A DNA stretch of 64,000 nt from Planctomycetaceae bacterium (GCA_018699955.1 JABISG010000090.1:1-64000); one strand, 5' to 3'. Shown: positions 1 to 9,412, numbered from the stretch's first letter. Program-made: numbers and translations. Notes: a model not told the origin generated them from the letters alone.

Positions 1-461
1 CCAGAGAGTAAGATGATCGGACCGACAATCAAAATGATGATGGCGAATCCTCCCATGCCTGCCTCCAAAACGGCATCGCTCGGGTCGTCGGGGCTATAAT
101 GGACTGCAACGGTTCGTCTCGCCGGATATTCGTTCACAATCTTCTTGGCGTCGGACCGGTGATTCGACGTTCCAATCCCGAACGCGACGCGATCACTGGT
201 GTACTCGGTTCCCTCGACAGTGAACTCATACTTCACAACCGCTTTGTATTGCTGATCATCGACCGAGTCGCCTACGGACTTTTCTCGTTCCACTCTGGAT
301 TCGATTATCTTGCCATCCGTGGTCGGCCAGGACTTTGATTCCCAGGACCGGTAAGCGAAGAAGCCGCCGCCAGCGGTTACCAGCAAGCCGACGGCAGCAA
401 CGACGAGCAGCCCTGACTGAACCTTGGAGTTTCTTTTCGTTTCACTCTCGCCTGTAGTCAT
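1..461 (-). CDS. DUF3592 domain membrane protein (partial)
   Basis: From an ATG at 461 the reading frame runs to the window edge without a stop, giving 153 residues. A first membrane helix lies at about residues 17-36 after a short charged start. A soluble segment follows with SWPTTDGKIIESRV (from 44), VKYEFTVEGTEYTSDRV (about 74-90) and VHYSPDDPSDAVLE (about 119-132). A second hydrophobic helix starts near residue 138 (FAIIILIVGPIILL). This order of helix, W-T-G-I motif, Y-x-V-x-G-x-Y motif, Y-x-P-x-x-P motif and second helix is the pattern of DUF3592, a family of unknown function. The C-terminus lies outside the window. No partner gene is visible. Confidence 0.75.
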   Translation of the reverse strand, partial: MTTGESETKRNSKVQSGLLVVAAVGLLVTAGGGFFAYRSWESKSWPTTDGKIIESRVEREKSVGDSVDDQQYKAVVKYEFTVEGTEYTSDRVAFGIGTSNHRSDAKKIVNEYPARRTVAVHYSPDDPSDAVLEAGMGGFAIIILIVGPIILLS

Positions 462-988
462 TCTCGCTTCTTCCCAAATTGAACTTGCGTAGCCAACAAA
501 CTGTGCGCCGTACCGGCCACATACGCAAGAGTGCATAGTGCGGATCATCAGAGTCGGGAGATTTCGTCGCGAATGACGACAATTGTGCGATGAACTCAGT
601 CGATGCGAGAAGATCCACGACTTCTCACGCCCCACCACACACCACTTGAACTGGTCCCCAAGCCGGACAGCTTTTTGCATCAGTTGATGTAAGTTGCTGT
701 TGGGCTGGGGAACGCGCCAAAACGGGCTGGTGAACGAGCCAAAACATCATTCCCGCGCAGGCGGGAACCCAGCGAGCCAGCAAATGATACAACACAACCA
801 TCGACACACCCACGTCACCCCGACGCGCGCCGCACGGTTGTCCGCGAACCGACTGGATTCCCGCCTGCGCGGGAATGACGTAAGGTGTGCTGGGAATGAC
901 GCAAAGTCGCGTAGGTCCCAGCTGACAGCTAAACGCTCAATCCAGCGATGGAATCGGCGTTGCAGCGAGACGGTAAAAAGCATGTCGA
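462..988. other. Gene-free interval with dispersed repeat
   Basis: Between the divergent start at 461 and the response-regulator stop at 989 I see no convincing coding region. The short open frames inside it are translations of the inverted-repeat element at 667-880. The remainder carries no recognised promoter or RNA. Confidence 0.6.
667..880. repeat. Dispersed inverted-repeat element, copy 1
   Basis: This copy starts with CAGCTTTTTGCATCAGTTGA and ends with the inner arm CCCGCCTGCGCGGGAATGAC. Its core is bounded by inverted arms of about 20 bp (CATTCCCGCGCAGGCGGGAA near 748 and its reverse complement near 857-877). A second, clearly related copy is at 45908-46099. This copy is 22 bp longer because a 22-bp unit (702-723) is repeated with small differences at 724-745. 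There is no transposase, so it behaves like a small non-autonomous or REP/MITE-type repeat. Arms of this type are widespread in bacteria, but the left flank shared by both copies shows this is one longer family. Confidence 0.8.
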
Positions 989-1423
989 TCACCCACCGTC
1001 TGGGGGCTCCCTGCGGTCGATCCTAGCCACCCCGTCGAGGTCTGGCTGTCGTTGTCGATCCATTACCTGACGAATGCTCCCACAAAGCTGCCGAGTGTCA
1101 AACGGCTTCTCAAGAAATGCGATGGCACCCAGCTTCATCACCTCATCTTCTGTTTCTGTGTCACCGTGCCCGGTAATCACGATGACCGGCAGTTGACTGT
1201 TGCGATCCGATAGTTCCTTCAACAGTGAAAACCCGTCTCCTGGCAACCGGAGGTCAAGCAGCAGGCAGCCTGGGCGCGACGGGTCATAGACTTCGCGAAA
1301 CTCGCTGACGGTCGAAAAGAACTCGGCAGGAAGGTTCATCATTTGAAGCAGGATAGAAAGGGCTTCCTGAATTGCCGCATCATCGTCCAACACAAAAACT
1401 GTTGGCTTACCTGCCATCGTCAT
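989..1423 (-). CDS. Single-domain response regulator
   Basis: This is a 144-residue receiver domain of the FixJ/NarL type. It has the acidic pair early (VLDDDAAIQ), the phospho-acceptor aspartate in CLLLDLRLPGDGF, the conserved threonine in VIVITGHGDTE and the lysine in AFLEKPFD. The frame stops about 25 residues after the receiver fold with no helix-turn-helix, although FixJ-type regulators normally have one. It overlaps the 3' end of the upstream histidine kinase by 17 bases, so the two are co-translated partners. The ATG at 1423 has AAGGA 8 bases upstream; a second in-frame ATG is at 1417. Either it is a true output-less regulator or it lost its output domain; the dispersed repeat lies about 110 bp downstream. 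Confidence 0.88.
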   Translation of the reverse strand: MTMAGKPTVFVLDDDAAIQEALSILLQMMNLPAEFFSTVSEFREVYDPSRPGCLLLDLRLPGDGFSLLKELSDRNSQLPVIVITGHGDTETEDEVMKLGAIAFLEKPFDTRQLCGSIRQVMDRQRQPDLDGVARIDRREPPDGG

Positions 1424-3155
1424 CGCTGCATTCCTTTGCGATAGGCAGAGTAAGATGGAAGGTCACTCCACGACCTGAATTAGGCGTCATCCACAATCGA
1501 CCCCCGTGTGACTCGATGATGGTCCGGCTGATGGCTAAGCCCATTCCCATCCCTGACGACTTCGTAGTGAAGAATGCGTCAAAAATCTGATCTTGTTGTT
1601 CGGGGGGAACCCCGTTACCTGCGTCGCAGACAGCAATTTCGATCAAGTCATCAGCCGTCTGTGCGGTCGTGATCTTGAGCGTTCGCTGGCCGCGATCCAT
1701 TGCGCTCATGGCATCCGATGCGTTGCGAATCAGATTCACGAGTACCTGCTGAATCTCGATTTCGTCGATGATTACAACATCGTCTGAATGATTCGTCTGC
1801 TGATTTTGGTCTATTTCGACCTCGCTTTGACGCAGGTCCGTTTCCAGCAAATGAAGCACTTCCTCGATTACCTCGATGACATCAACCGGCGAGCGAACCG
1901 AATCCCTTTTGCCCACCAGAACTCGGAGCCGTCGAATAATTTCGCCAGCCCGAATGGCCTGCCGCTCCGACTTTTCGAACAACTCCCGTAACTTCTCCAG
2001 GTCTGCCGATTCTGTTTCGGCCAAAGCCTGTCCGACATGACAGAAAGTTGAAATCGCGGCAAGCGGTTGATTAAGTTCGTGGGCCAATCCGGTCGCCATC
2101 TCTCCCATCACACTGATTCGCGTAACGTGCGCCAGCGATTCTTGAAGTTGTCGGACCTCTTCCTCCGCTCGTTTGCGTTCGGTAAAGTCGAAGTTGACGC
2201 CCAGCATGCGAACAGGCATTCCAGCATCATTATGGAAAACTTTGCCGATGACTCGTTGCCAGTGGATGCTTTCATCGGGCCAGACAACCCGATATTCACT
2301 GCTGCAGGGAGCAGGGGCGTTCATTGCGTCCTGCAATTCCTGCATTGCACGATCGCGGTCGTCGTGGTGAACAGATTGTCTCCACTCTTCCATTGAACGC
2401 TTGGGGTGATCTGGTCGAAGCCCATAATTCGCATAATACTCAGCGGAACACACAGACGTGCTGTCGATGAGACTCCGGTCCCAAATGCCGATCTTTGCAA
2501 CCTTCTGGGCAAGCTGAAGTCGTTCTTCGACGGCCCGTCGTATCTCGATTTCTTCTCGAAGAAGGTCGTTTGCTTCTGTGAGTTGGGCCGTCCTCTCCTG
2601 GACGCGCCGTTCCAGTTCGTCGTGGGCCTCTCTCAGCGCAACATCCGCCTGCTTGCGCTCGCTGTTTTCTGCTTCCAATTGTTCACGCAAATCGCGAAGT
2701 CGTCCTGCCACCACAACAATGATGAGCGTGACAACCGTACCCGGTCCGCCTCTACTACCGAATAATGTCTCCCAGCCTGGCAGGTCGACCAGGTGGAAAA
2801 GGAGCGCGTTGATCGGGAGAAAGAGCAACCAGGCGACCAGTCCAGACCGCACCCCCAAAAGCCAACCCGCCGCAATTATTGGTAATCCGCTAAGTGCCGC
2901 CAGTCCCGGTCCGGTTCGCGAGTAAAGTGTGATAAACATCAGGATGTAGGCACTGGCAGCGCCTAGAACAAATACTACCGGAGCGTCTCTGTAAATTCGT
3001 CTCAGCCAAGAACACTCACGAGATTCTTCCTCGTCGGCGTCGTCGATAGTCGACCGAGCTACATGGGGGCTGTCTCGACGCTGCCGTTCCAACCCATCGA
3101 CGCGGCGACGACGGTTCACTCCTTCCAGTAGCTTTGTTTTCGACGTGTGTGGCAT
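1407..3155 (-). CDS. PAS-domain sensor histidine kinase
   Basis: This is a membrane sensor kinase of 582 residues from the ATG at 3155; a TTG 33 bases further up is less likely. After a basic N-terminus there are about four hydrophobic helices (APVVFVLGAASAYILMF onward), resembling DUF4118/MASE-type sensor regions. A long coiled coil (LRDLREQLEAENSERKQA to EEIEIRR) and a PAS/PAC domain ending VNFDFTERKRAEEEV follow. The phospho-accepting histidine is in GLAHELNQPLAAI. The ATPase has N (VNLIRNASDAM), G1 (CDAGNGVP), F (FDAFFTTK) and G2 (GMGMGLAISRTI) boxes. It resembles the FixL/HupT-type kinases. It phosphorylates, by inference, the overlapping receiver protein. The signal is unknown. Confidence 0.9.
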   Translation of the reverse strand: MPHTSKTKLLEGVNRRRRVDGLERQRRDSPHVARSTIDDADEEESRECSWLRRIYRDAPVVFVLGAASAYILMFITLYSRTGPGLAALSGLPIIAAGWLLGVRSGLVAWLLFLPINALLFHLVDLPGWETLFGSRGGPGTVVTLIIVVVAGRLRDLREQLEAENSERKQADVALREAHDELERRVQERTAQLTEANDLLREEIEIRRAVEERLQLAQKVAKIGIWDRSLIDSTSVCSAEYYANYGLRPDHPKRSMEEWRQSVHHDDRDRAMQELQDAMNAPAPCSSEYRVVWPDESIHWQRVIGKVFHNDAGMPVRMLGVNFDFTERKRAEEEVRQLQESLAHVTRISVMGEMATGLAHELNQPLAAISTFCHVGQALAETESADLEKLRELFEKSERQAIRAGEIIRRLRVLVGKRDSVRSPVDVIEVIEEVLHLLETDLRQSEVEIDQNQQTNHSDDVVIIDEIEIQQVLVNLIRNASDAMSAMDRGQRTLKITTAQTADDLIEIAVCDAGNGVPPEQQDQIFDAFFTTKSSGMGMGLAISRTIIESHGGRLWMTPNSGRGVTFHLTLPIAKECSDDDGR

Positions 3156-3571
3156 GGTCCCGTTCAACACTGGCGTGCAAAGGATCAACCTGGCTCCGGC
3201 ACCGGAAGCGTACAGTTCGACGAAGGAGTTCGCACGCCCCTATGCGCACAAAGTGGCACCAGGAAAAGACTGACCGCCACTGGCCCACGACCCGGAACCG
3301 GGAAGATAACAGGACGCTTCCATTGCTGAAAGAGGAATGCGACGCACGACACTCAGCCACCCATACTAAGGCAGCTTCCCACTTCCCACGACAGGGCGGC
3401 GGAGGCTGGACCGAAGAGAAGCCCCGGCTTCCAATGCGACCCAACGCTCCGAGCGATCGGCAGAATGCCCGTCCGCAAGCAAAACTGCCGTGGGGTCTCC
3501 GGGGCTTCGTAAAGACTCCAGCCCCGGCCACCCGCCGAACCGTGCTTCGGTTTGAGCCAACAACACGCCGC
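3156..3571. other. Intergenic region, nothing recognised
   Basis: About 410 bp separate the kinase start from the stop of the PQQ-propeller gene. The open frames here have no family resemblance and poor codon bias. I see no strong promoter. The upstream regulatory DNA of the kinase must lie here because both neighbours are on the minus strand. Confidence 0.5.
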
Positions 3572-6500
3572 TTATGGTTCCGCCACCACCTCCACGCCGG
3601 AAATGACCGGCAGACCAACCGTCCCCTTCAACGTCACACTCAGCGTGCCGTCGAGTTCGACTCCCTTGAACTCCCGCACAATGCCGCGGTTTGTGCCGCC
3701 GGCTTGTTTGTAGACGTCGAGGTTTTCCAGCACGGGTTTGCCTTGCAGGGCGATGTTGAAGACGCGCTTGCCGGCGGTGGTTTCGATCGGTTCGAGGAAG
3801 TAGAGGCGGACGGTGTATTTGGTGGGCTTGGCCGGTTTCTTGCCGAGGTTGACGGTGACCTTTTCGGTGCCTTCGATGCCCGAGGCTGTCACCCAGGGGT
3901 GATCGCCTTTGACTTGTGAGGAATGCCTGAGGAACATTTTGCGGTTGCTGCCGGTGGCGGTGACGGCGACGGTGGGCGATGAGCCGCCCTTTTTGGGGTA
4001 TTCGAGCCAGAGTGTGCCCTGCTTATCAACCCGGTCGCCTGGGGCGGCGAGGTTGATGCCGACGCGACGGACCGACTGCGTTTTCGCGTCGAATTTGAGC
4101 GTGTTGTAACTCCACTTTTCGGTTTCCGGAACGTGGACCAAGGCCAGCGACGTGAACAGCGAATACCCGCAGCTACAGCCGTGCGCAAAGTTGGGGGCGT
4201 TCAAGACGCCGTCGGCGGGGATGAGACTGTTACGGCAGCCGGAGCGAAAACCTTCCAGATGCGAGGTGCCGCCGGTGGTGATGTCGCAGAAACCGGCCGA
4301 TGCTGCGCGGAAAGTCATCATGTGCGGGCTGGCGATGGCGTAGTTGCAGTGATGCCCCGACTTGGTGAACGACCACGGCACCGCTTCGCCGGTGAGCGGA
4401 TTCGTCCGCAGGTTCGAGGCACCCGTTTCCAGATCGTACGACTGTCCCGGTCCGCGTTGGTCGAGGATGCGATCTTGCCAGACGATGACCTTATCCCAAA
4501 GGTTTTCCGGATGCCCTCTGAATCCTTTGCCCTCGGAATACTTCCGCCAGAGTTCTTCGCCAGTTGTGCCGCGGAAGGTGGCGATTTGGTTTTTGTTGGA
4601 GACGACCATCACATCGTGAGCAGTTGAAAACGACAACCACGTGGCAATGATGTCGGTCCGTTCTTTCCAGAGCACCTTGCCCGTTTTCAGGTCGATGGCT
4701 TTGACGAACTTGTCGTCGGCCGCCTTGGGAATGCGGCCGCGGCGTGCCCAGTCGCGGTAGAGGTCTTCAATCGCACCATCGAAGGCAAATAGTTTCCCGC
4801 CGCCCAGCGCGACCACGGGAAAGCTGAGATCGGCCTTTCTCGTCCAGCGCGTCTTGCCGGTCTGCTTGTCCATTGCGATCAACTCGGTCGGCTGTCGGCC
4901 GTACTTTTTGGTGTTGCGAAACACCGAAGCGATCAGCAGGTCTTCGTGGAACCGAATGCGGCCCCATTCCACGCCATCGCCGGGAAGAGAGAACCGGGCG
5001 AGTTCTTTGCCGGTGGCCACATCGACGCGGATAATGTCGCGGCCTTCGACGATGTACAAGGCATCTGCGGCGGCAACAAAATGTAAGCCTGCGATGACTT
5101 TTTCAAAGTCATTACCGCGACGACCGGCACGAGCGTCCTTTTGCTCCTTCAACGGAATTTGCCACAACAGGCGACCGGTGTAGACATCGACGGCCGTCAT
5201 TTTGCTCGGGCCTTGAATAAACATGCGACCGTGAATGACGGCCATGCTCGGTCCCCAATAATGACGGTTGTAGAACAGGCTTCCGTCGGCCGAGGGGCCG
5301 CCAAACCACAACACGCCCAGCGGTGGTTTCACCAGTCGGTCTTTTGCCATCAGCGTGTTGGCGGCGTCGCCGTACTCGTGAGTCCAATCGGCCGCACCAG
5401 GCAACGCGCCGGCACGTGTCAACAGTGACAATCCGCCGGACCGCTTCAACTCTGCACCGGCAGGTTTCGCGGCGGCGATGAGACTGGAAAGCTGCCCGTG
5501 TTCGGCAGCGGTCAATTCCAGACCGGCGGTTCCACCATACGGTCTCAGTACATGGAACACCGATTCGACAAAGCCGTTGCCGCGATTGAACCCGGCCGCT
5601 GCGAGGTCTTCGGAAACGACCAACTGCGCCAAATACGGCGGGAAGCCGAACGACTGCGGTTCACCCACCTGGGCAACAACGCGCGTGCCGTACAGACCGA
5701 CGGCATCGAGGCGCGTGCGGAGTGCGTTAACCTTTGCCTCGTCGGGATCGATGGCGACAATGCGCAGTTCCGACTGCTTTAACACTTCGTCAATCAACTG
5801 TCCGGAACCAATTCCGAGTGCCAGGCAATAACCCGATTTCGCGCCGGTTGCCTTCAGAATCGCGGCGGCCTTGTCGGCCCAGACTTTGTCGCCAGCAGCA
5901 ACAGGTGCCGGACGTAGCAGGTGTGTTTTCGGTTTGGTGTCGTTCTCGCCAAAGGCGTACAGTCGGTCGTTTTGCGTGACGACAAACAGTTTGTCGTCGG
6001 CGGCCAACATTGTCGAAGGTGTGCCTTCAATTTCAGCCGTCCAGGAAACGCGGGCCGGTTTGTCACCCTTCGGCAAATCGACGGCGAAGATTGTCGTGCC
6101 GGCATGTCCGTACAATCGGTTGCCCGCCCGCAGATCGACTTGAACCTTTCGCTTCTTGAATGCAGCGTCTGACAGCTTCCACGCATTCTCCAGCACGACT
6201 TTTTTGATGGTCTTACCGCGACGGTCTTTCGATTCAACCGTTTTCGTTTTCCCCAAGTCAACGGCGGTGATCGATCCCGCGCCACCGACGTAATAGCTGT
6301 CGTTCGTGAGCACCGGGGGATGCGCGACGTTCTGCATCAACTTGGCGGTCGGAATGTGGTAGCACAACGTGCCGTGAAACAGCCACGGCCCGACGGTTGA
6401 GACGTGATAGTTGGTGGTGCCACGCGTGCTGTAGGAAATCTTCACCGGCTTGCCCGTTTCCCGGTTGAAGCTGCCGGCCACCGAGCGGCCGGCGGGAATG

Positions 6501-7204
6501 AACATCCGCGTGTCGTTGGCCGTCAGATATCCCTGTGGCGTGAGATCGGAAAGAGGCTCGACGGTGTACTTGGGTTGTTCCGTCGAATTGCCGTCGATGT
6601 CGATGGTGCAATGAAAGTTTCCCTCGAAGGGCCAGACGCCGACGGTGAAATGAATCTGTCCGTCGAGCAACACCGGGCCGCCGCGCATCGGCCAGACGGA
6701 AATCAGACGGCCGTTGCCAACAACTTTGCGATTCGCCGGCGCAGTTTTGATCGCCCAGATTTGCTTGCCGGTGCCGCCGTTGAGGCAATAGAAGATGCCG
6801 TCATCGGCTCCGAAGTAAACGCGGCCATCGGCACACAGCGGTGCAAACCGCACTGGACCGCCTGCAAAGAATCGCCACTTCTGATTGCCCGTGTCGGTAT
6901 TGTACGCGGTGACTGAATCGTTGCCGGCCGATCCCACAAACAGCGTGTTTCCCATCACCACCGGTTCGTAGCTGGCATCGAACTGCAGCCGCGGGTCTTC
7001 GGGCCAGGCTGGTTCCGAAGCGGGCAGATGTCGCGACCATTGCAGCTTGAGGCTTTCAACCAGTTGTTGCGTGGTCGCCGCCGAACGATTGGCATCGTGT
7101 CGCCACGCCGGCCAGTCGGCCGCATCGGTCGCCGTGACGGCCGACAGTATTATGCACGAGGCGAGAAACGCGAAACGACTGCCGGGAGAGTTGCACTGTC
7201 GCAT
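3572..7204 (-). CDS. Exported PQQ-type beta-propeller with embedded methyltransferase-like domain and malectin tail
   Basis: This is a 1,210-residue protein from the ATG at 7204; an upstream in-frame start at 7252 would spoil the signal peptide. Residues 1-29 form a Sec signal (FAFLASCIILSAVTATDA) before ADWPAWRHD. Two runs of PQQ-type beta-propeller blades follow, with repeats such as DTGNQKWRF, TGKQIWAIK, TGRLLWQIPL, TGKTRWTRK, TGKVLWKE and TGEELWRK. Between them lies a Rossmann segment (YCLALGIGSGQLIDEVL, VAIDPDEAKV) resembling motif I and II of SAM methyltransferases. The C-terminal 130 residues (KYTVRLYFLEPIE, FNIALQGKPVLENLDVY) look like malectin, a carbohydrate-binding fold. It probably acts outside the cytoplasm as a binding protein or an oxidoreductase-like enzyme; I cannot assign a substrate. 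It is divergent from the DUF1501 gene at 7517. Confidence 0.85.
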   Translation of the reverse strand: MRQCNSPGSRFAFLASCIILSAVTATDAADWPAWRHDANRSAATTQQLVESLKLQWSRHLPASEPAWPEDPRLQFDASYEPVVMGNTLFVGSAGNDSVTAYNTDTGNQKWRFFAGGPVRFAPLCADGRVYFGADDGIFYCLNGGTGKQIWAIKTAPANRKVVGNGRLISVWPMRGGPVLLDGQIHFTVGVWPFEGNFHCTIDIDGNSTEQPKYTVEPLSDLTPQGYLTANDTRMFIPAGRSVAGSFNRETGKPVKISYSTRGTTNYHVSTVGPWLFHGTLCYHIPTAKLMQNVAHPPVLTNDSYYVGGAGSITAVDLGKTKTVESKDRRGKTIKKVVLENAWKLSDAAFKKRKVQVDLRAGNRLYGHAGTTIFAVDLPKGDKPARVSWTAEIEGTPSTMLAADDKLFVVTQNDRLYAFGENDTKPKTHLLRPAPVAAGDKVWADKAAAILKATGAKSGYCLALGIGSGQLIDEVLKQSELRIVAIDPDEAKVNALRTRLDAVGLYGTRVVAQVGEPQSFGFPPYLAQLVVSEDLAAAGFNRGNGFVESVFHVLRPYGGTAGLELTAAEHGQLSSLIAAAKPAGAELKRSGGLSLLTRAGALPGAADWTHEYGDAANTLMAKDRLVKPPLGVLWFGGPSADGSLFYNRHYWGPSMAVIHGRMFIQGPSKMTAVDVYTGRLLWQIPLKEQKDARAGRRGNDFEKVIAGLHFVAAADALYIVEGRDIIRVDVATGKELARFSLPGDGVEWGRIRFHEDLLIASVFRNTKKYGRQPTELIAMDKQTGKTRWTRKADLSFPVVALGGGKLFAFDGAIEDLYRDWARRGRIPKAADDKFVKAIDLKTGKVLWKERTDIIATWLSFSTAHDVMVVSNKNQIATFRGTTGEELWRKYSEGKGFRGHPENLWDKVIVWQDRILDQRGPGQSYDLETGASNLRTNPLTGEAVPWSFTKSGHHCNYAIASPHMMTFRAASAGFCDITTGGTSHLEGFRSGCRNSLIPADGVLNAPNFAHGCSCGYSLFTSLALVHVPETEKWSYNTLKFDAKTQSVRRVGINLAAPGDRVDKQGTLWLEYPKKGGSSPTVAVTATGSNRKMFLRHSSQVKGDHPWVTASGIEGTEKVTVNLGKKPAKPTKYTVRLYFLEPIETTAGKRVFNIALQGKPVLENLDVYKQAGGTNRGIVREFKGVELDGTLSVTLKGTVGLPVISGVEVVAEP

Positions 7205-7380
7205 GGCGGGCCTTTGTCTGTTGGCGGGATGAGAGCGGCATTTTCGATGCACCGTATCGATGCACTATAGTAATCGAATGCCACCACCAATGTGAAACGT
7301 CGGCGAAGATTGCCTCAACCGGACAGCAATCAGAATCATCTTCAAATTGGTCGCAATTCCCGAGAACGACACACAACACA

Positions 7381-7409
7381 TTGACATTCTTGGATATGTT
7401 TTCTATCCT
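7381..7409 (+). promoter_or_regulatory. Sigma-70-type promoter for the DUF1501 gene
   Basis: A consensus TTGACA at 7381-7386 is followed after exactly 17 bases by TATCCT at 7404-7409. It lies about 107 bases before the DUF1501 start and points toward it. The downstream start at 7517 has a clear ribosome binding site, GGAGG, at 7506-7510, 6 bases before the ATG. It is the best match to a housekeeping promoter that I noticed in the window. Confidence 0.6.
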
Positions 7410-7516
7410 GACGCGTGGTCAAGATGGCCATCGCACGCGACGAATTGCGTTCTGAAGTTCGGAGCGCTTACCGGTTGACGGTAGCTCAGCCAGACATCAC
7501 ACAATGGAGGTAGGCC

Positions 7517-8839
7517 ATGTTGACGGTAGACACCAATCGCCAATCCAGCGACTGTGACGGACAAACCCGCCGAGATTTTCTGAAAGTGGGTGGATTGGGA
7601 ATGGGGGCACTTGGCCTGCCATCACTCTTGGCAGCGCGGGCGGAGGCCGCACAAAAAGGGCAGCCGATCAAAGACACTTCGGTCGTCTGGCTGTGGCTTG
7701 GCGGTGGCCCGACGCACGTCGAAACTTTCAATCCCAACATGACGGCACCGGTTGAGTACCGCAGCGTGACGGGCGAACTGAAAACGAATTTGCCCGGATA
7801 CAGCATCGGCGGCAACTTTGAAAAAATGGCCCGAATCTCGGACAAGATGGCGTACGTGCATTCGTTCGCCCACAACGACAGCGGACACGGCAGCGGCACT
7901 CATTTCGTAATGACCGGTTACAGCAACCGGAACCTCGATAACGGCGGCCTGCCCACGCGGCCTTCCATCGGTTCGATTACCGCCAGAACGCGCGGCGCGA
8001 ATCATCCTCAAACCGGAATGCCGACATACGTCAGTCTCAATCGCATCAGTTCAGACGGTCCCGCATTTTTGGGAACTCCCTACGCACCGTTTGGAACGAA
8101 CAACCAGGCACGCTCGAATATGAAGCTGGGCACACCGATGGAGCGCCTTGCCGATCGTCGCAGTTTGCTACAGGGCTTCGATCGTTTTCAGCGCGGGGCC
8201 GATCAATCCGGCCTGATGGAAGGTCTCGACGCGTTTGAATCGCAGGCGTTCAACCTTGTTCTGGGCAAAGCACCGCAGGCGTTTGACCTGGCCAAGGAAG
8301 ACCCCCGCACCGTCGCCCGTTACGAAGGCCCGAATCGCAACACGCAAAGTTTGGGCCGGCAAATGCTCGTCGCCCGACGACTGTGTGAAGCGGGGTGCGG
8401 TTTCGTCACGATGCACTACGGCGGCTGGGATATGCACGGCAATATCAAGCGGTCGATGGATTCACGCGGCCCGGCGGTCGATCACGCCGTCGCCAGCTTC
8501 GTCGAAGATATTTACCAACGCGGCCTCGACAAGCGGATCCTGCTCGTCGTCAGTGGCGAGTTCGGTCGCACGCCGAAGATCAACCGCAGCGCCGGTCGCG
8601 ATCACTGGGGTCCGCTTTGCACGCTGGCGCTCTCCGGCGGTGGCATGAACATGGGACAGGTCATCGGCGAATCGGACGACAAGGCATATCGCCCAGCGAC
8701 CAAACCCATCACGCCGCAGGACCTGATGGCCACTCTGTTCGGCCACCTCGGAATCGATCGCAAACTGCAGTTCTTCAATCAGTCAGGCCGGCCGGTCAAC
8801 ATGATTGAAAAAGGTAGCCCGATTGCCGAACTCGCCTGA
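7517..8839 (+). CDS. DUF1501 protein, Tat-exported
   Basis: This 440-residue protein starts with a twin-arginine signal, TRRDFLKVGGLGMGALGLPS, ending near AARAEA. The mature part has the family hallmarks VWLWLGGGPTHVETFNPN, FAHNDSGHGSGTHFVMTGY, FVTMHYGGWDMHGN, VVSGEFGRTPKIN, GRDHWGP and LFGHLGID. DUF1501 proteins belong to the alkaline-phosphatase/sulfatase superfamily by fold and are greatly expanded in planctomycetes, often beside DUF1549/DUF1553 cytochrome genes. No such partner is present here. Function is not established. The start is fixed by GGAGG 6 bases upstream. A rho-independent terminator follows 45 bases after the stop. Confidence 0.93.
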   Translation: MLTVDTNRQSSDCDGQTRRDFLKVGGLGMGALGLPSLLAARAEAAQKGQPIKDTSVVWLWLGGGPTHVETFNPNMTAPVEYRSVTGELKTNLPGYSIGGNFEKMARISDKMAYVHSFAHNDSGHGSGTHFVMTGYSNRNLDNGGLPTRPSIGSITARTRGANHPQTGMPTYVSLNRISSDGPAFLGTPYAPFGTNNQARSNMKLGTPMERLADRRSLLQGFDRFQRGADQSGLMEGLDAFESQAFNLVLGKAPQAFDLAKEDPRTVARYEGPNRNTQSLGRQMLVARRLCEAGCGFVTMHYGGWDMHGNIKRSMDSRGPAVDHAVASFVEDIYQRGLDKRILLVVSGEFGRTPKINRSAGRDHWGPLCTLALSGGGMNMGQVIGESDDKAYRPATKPITPQDLMATLFGHLGIDRKLQFFNQSGRPVNMIEKGSPIAELA

Positions 8840-8883
8840 TTGGGGCGGCTTGGTTTTCGACAATATGAATATCAGATGATCTG

Positions 8884-8917
8884 AACTCTCGGCGCTCGGC
8901 GCGCCGGGAGTTTTTTT
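8884..8917 (+). terminator. Rho-independent terminator after the DUF1501 gene
   Basis: The stem AACTCTCGGCGC pairs with GCGCCGGGAGTT, with one G-T pair and a short loop, and runs into seven T residues at 8911-8917. It lies 45 bases after the stop at 8839. Confidence 0.85.
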
Positions 8918-9114
8918 CTGGACTGCGTTAGCCCAGATTTCGCACGGGGTTCGCCTGTGCAAGGCGACTTGTCTGACTGCGATCACTTGCAGCCGGTGGT
9001 CGTTCTGGGATACTGCACGAAGTGATTGATGTTCCAACTTGCAGTCGGCGGCGCGGAACAGGAATTGTTGCAAATCTGCGACGAAGAAACGTGCATGAGT
9101 AATCGGAGACCGAG

Positions 9115-9369
9115 ATGACGTTCGACTTCCCCGCACTTGAGAATATCCTCATCTGCCCCGAGACGCGCACGTCGCTGGTGTACGACGGCGAGCGGTTGGT
9201 CTGCGTCGATCCGAATCGGCGGCTGAGCTATCCCATTGTCGATGAGATTCCCGTCATGCTCGTTGACGAAGCGACCGAATTGCCTGAGGATGAATGGCGT
9301 ACCCTGATGCAGCAAAACGGTCGCGATGCGGACACCGGTGAAATAGCCGTCGGCCAATCGACTGAATAA
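9115..9369 (+). CDS. Trm112-like protein
   Basis: This 84-residue protein matches the Trm112/YcaR (UPF0434) family: LENILICPETRTSLVYDG, then LVCVDPNRRLSYPIVDEIPVM. The SYPI-x-D-x-IP-V-ML motif is the family signature. The first zinc knuckle, usually CPxC, reads CPET, so only one cysteine of the pair remains, with another in LVCVD; zinc binding is therefore doubtful. In eukaryotes and archaea Trm112 stabilises and activates several SAM methyltransferases. It sits 43 bases upstream of a methyltransferase gene on the same strand, probably in one transcript. The start at 9115 follows CGGAGACCGAG. Confidence 0.85.
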   Translation: MTFDFPALENILICPETRTSLVYDGERLVCVDPNRRLSYPIVDEIPVMLVDEATELPEDEWRTLMQQNGRDADTGEIAVGQSTE

Positions 9370-9412
9370 CCTGTTAGTCACGAGATCGAAGGCGGAAGAA
9401 GAGGAGACCCAA

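Noticed and set aside
694-1026. Open frames on both strands over the repeat element
   Set aside because: They are translations of the inverted repeat (both give PRRRES-like text) and recur at the second copy.
3134-3919. 261-codon plus-strand open frame between the kinase and PQQ genes
   Set aside because: It runs into the 3' end of the minus-strand PQQ gene and has no recognisable domain.
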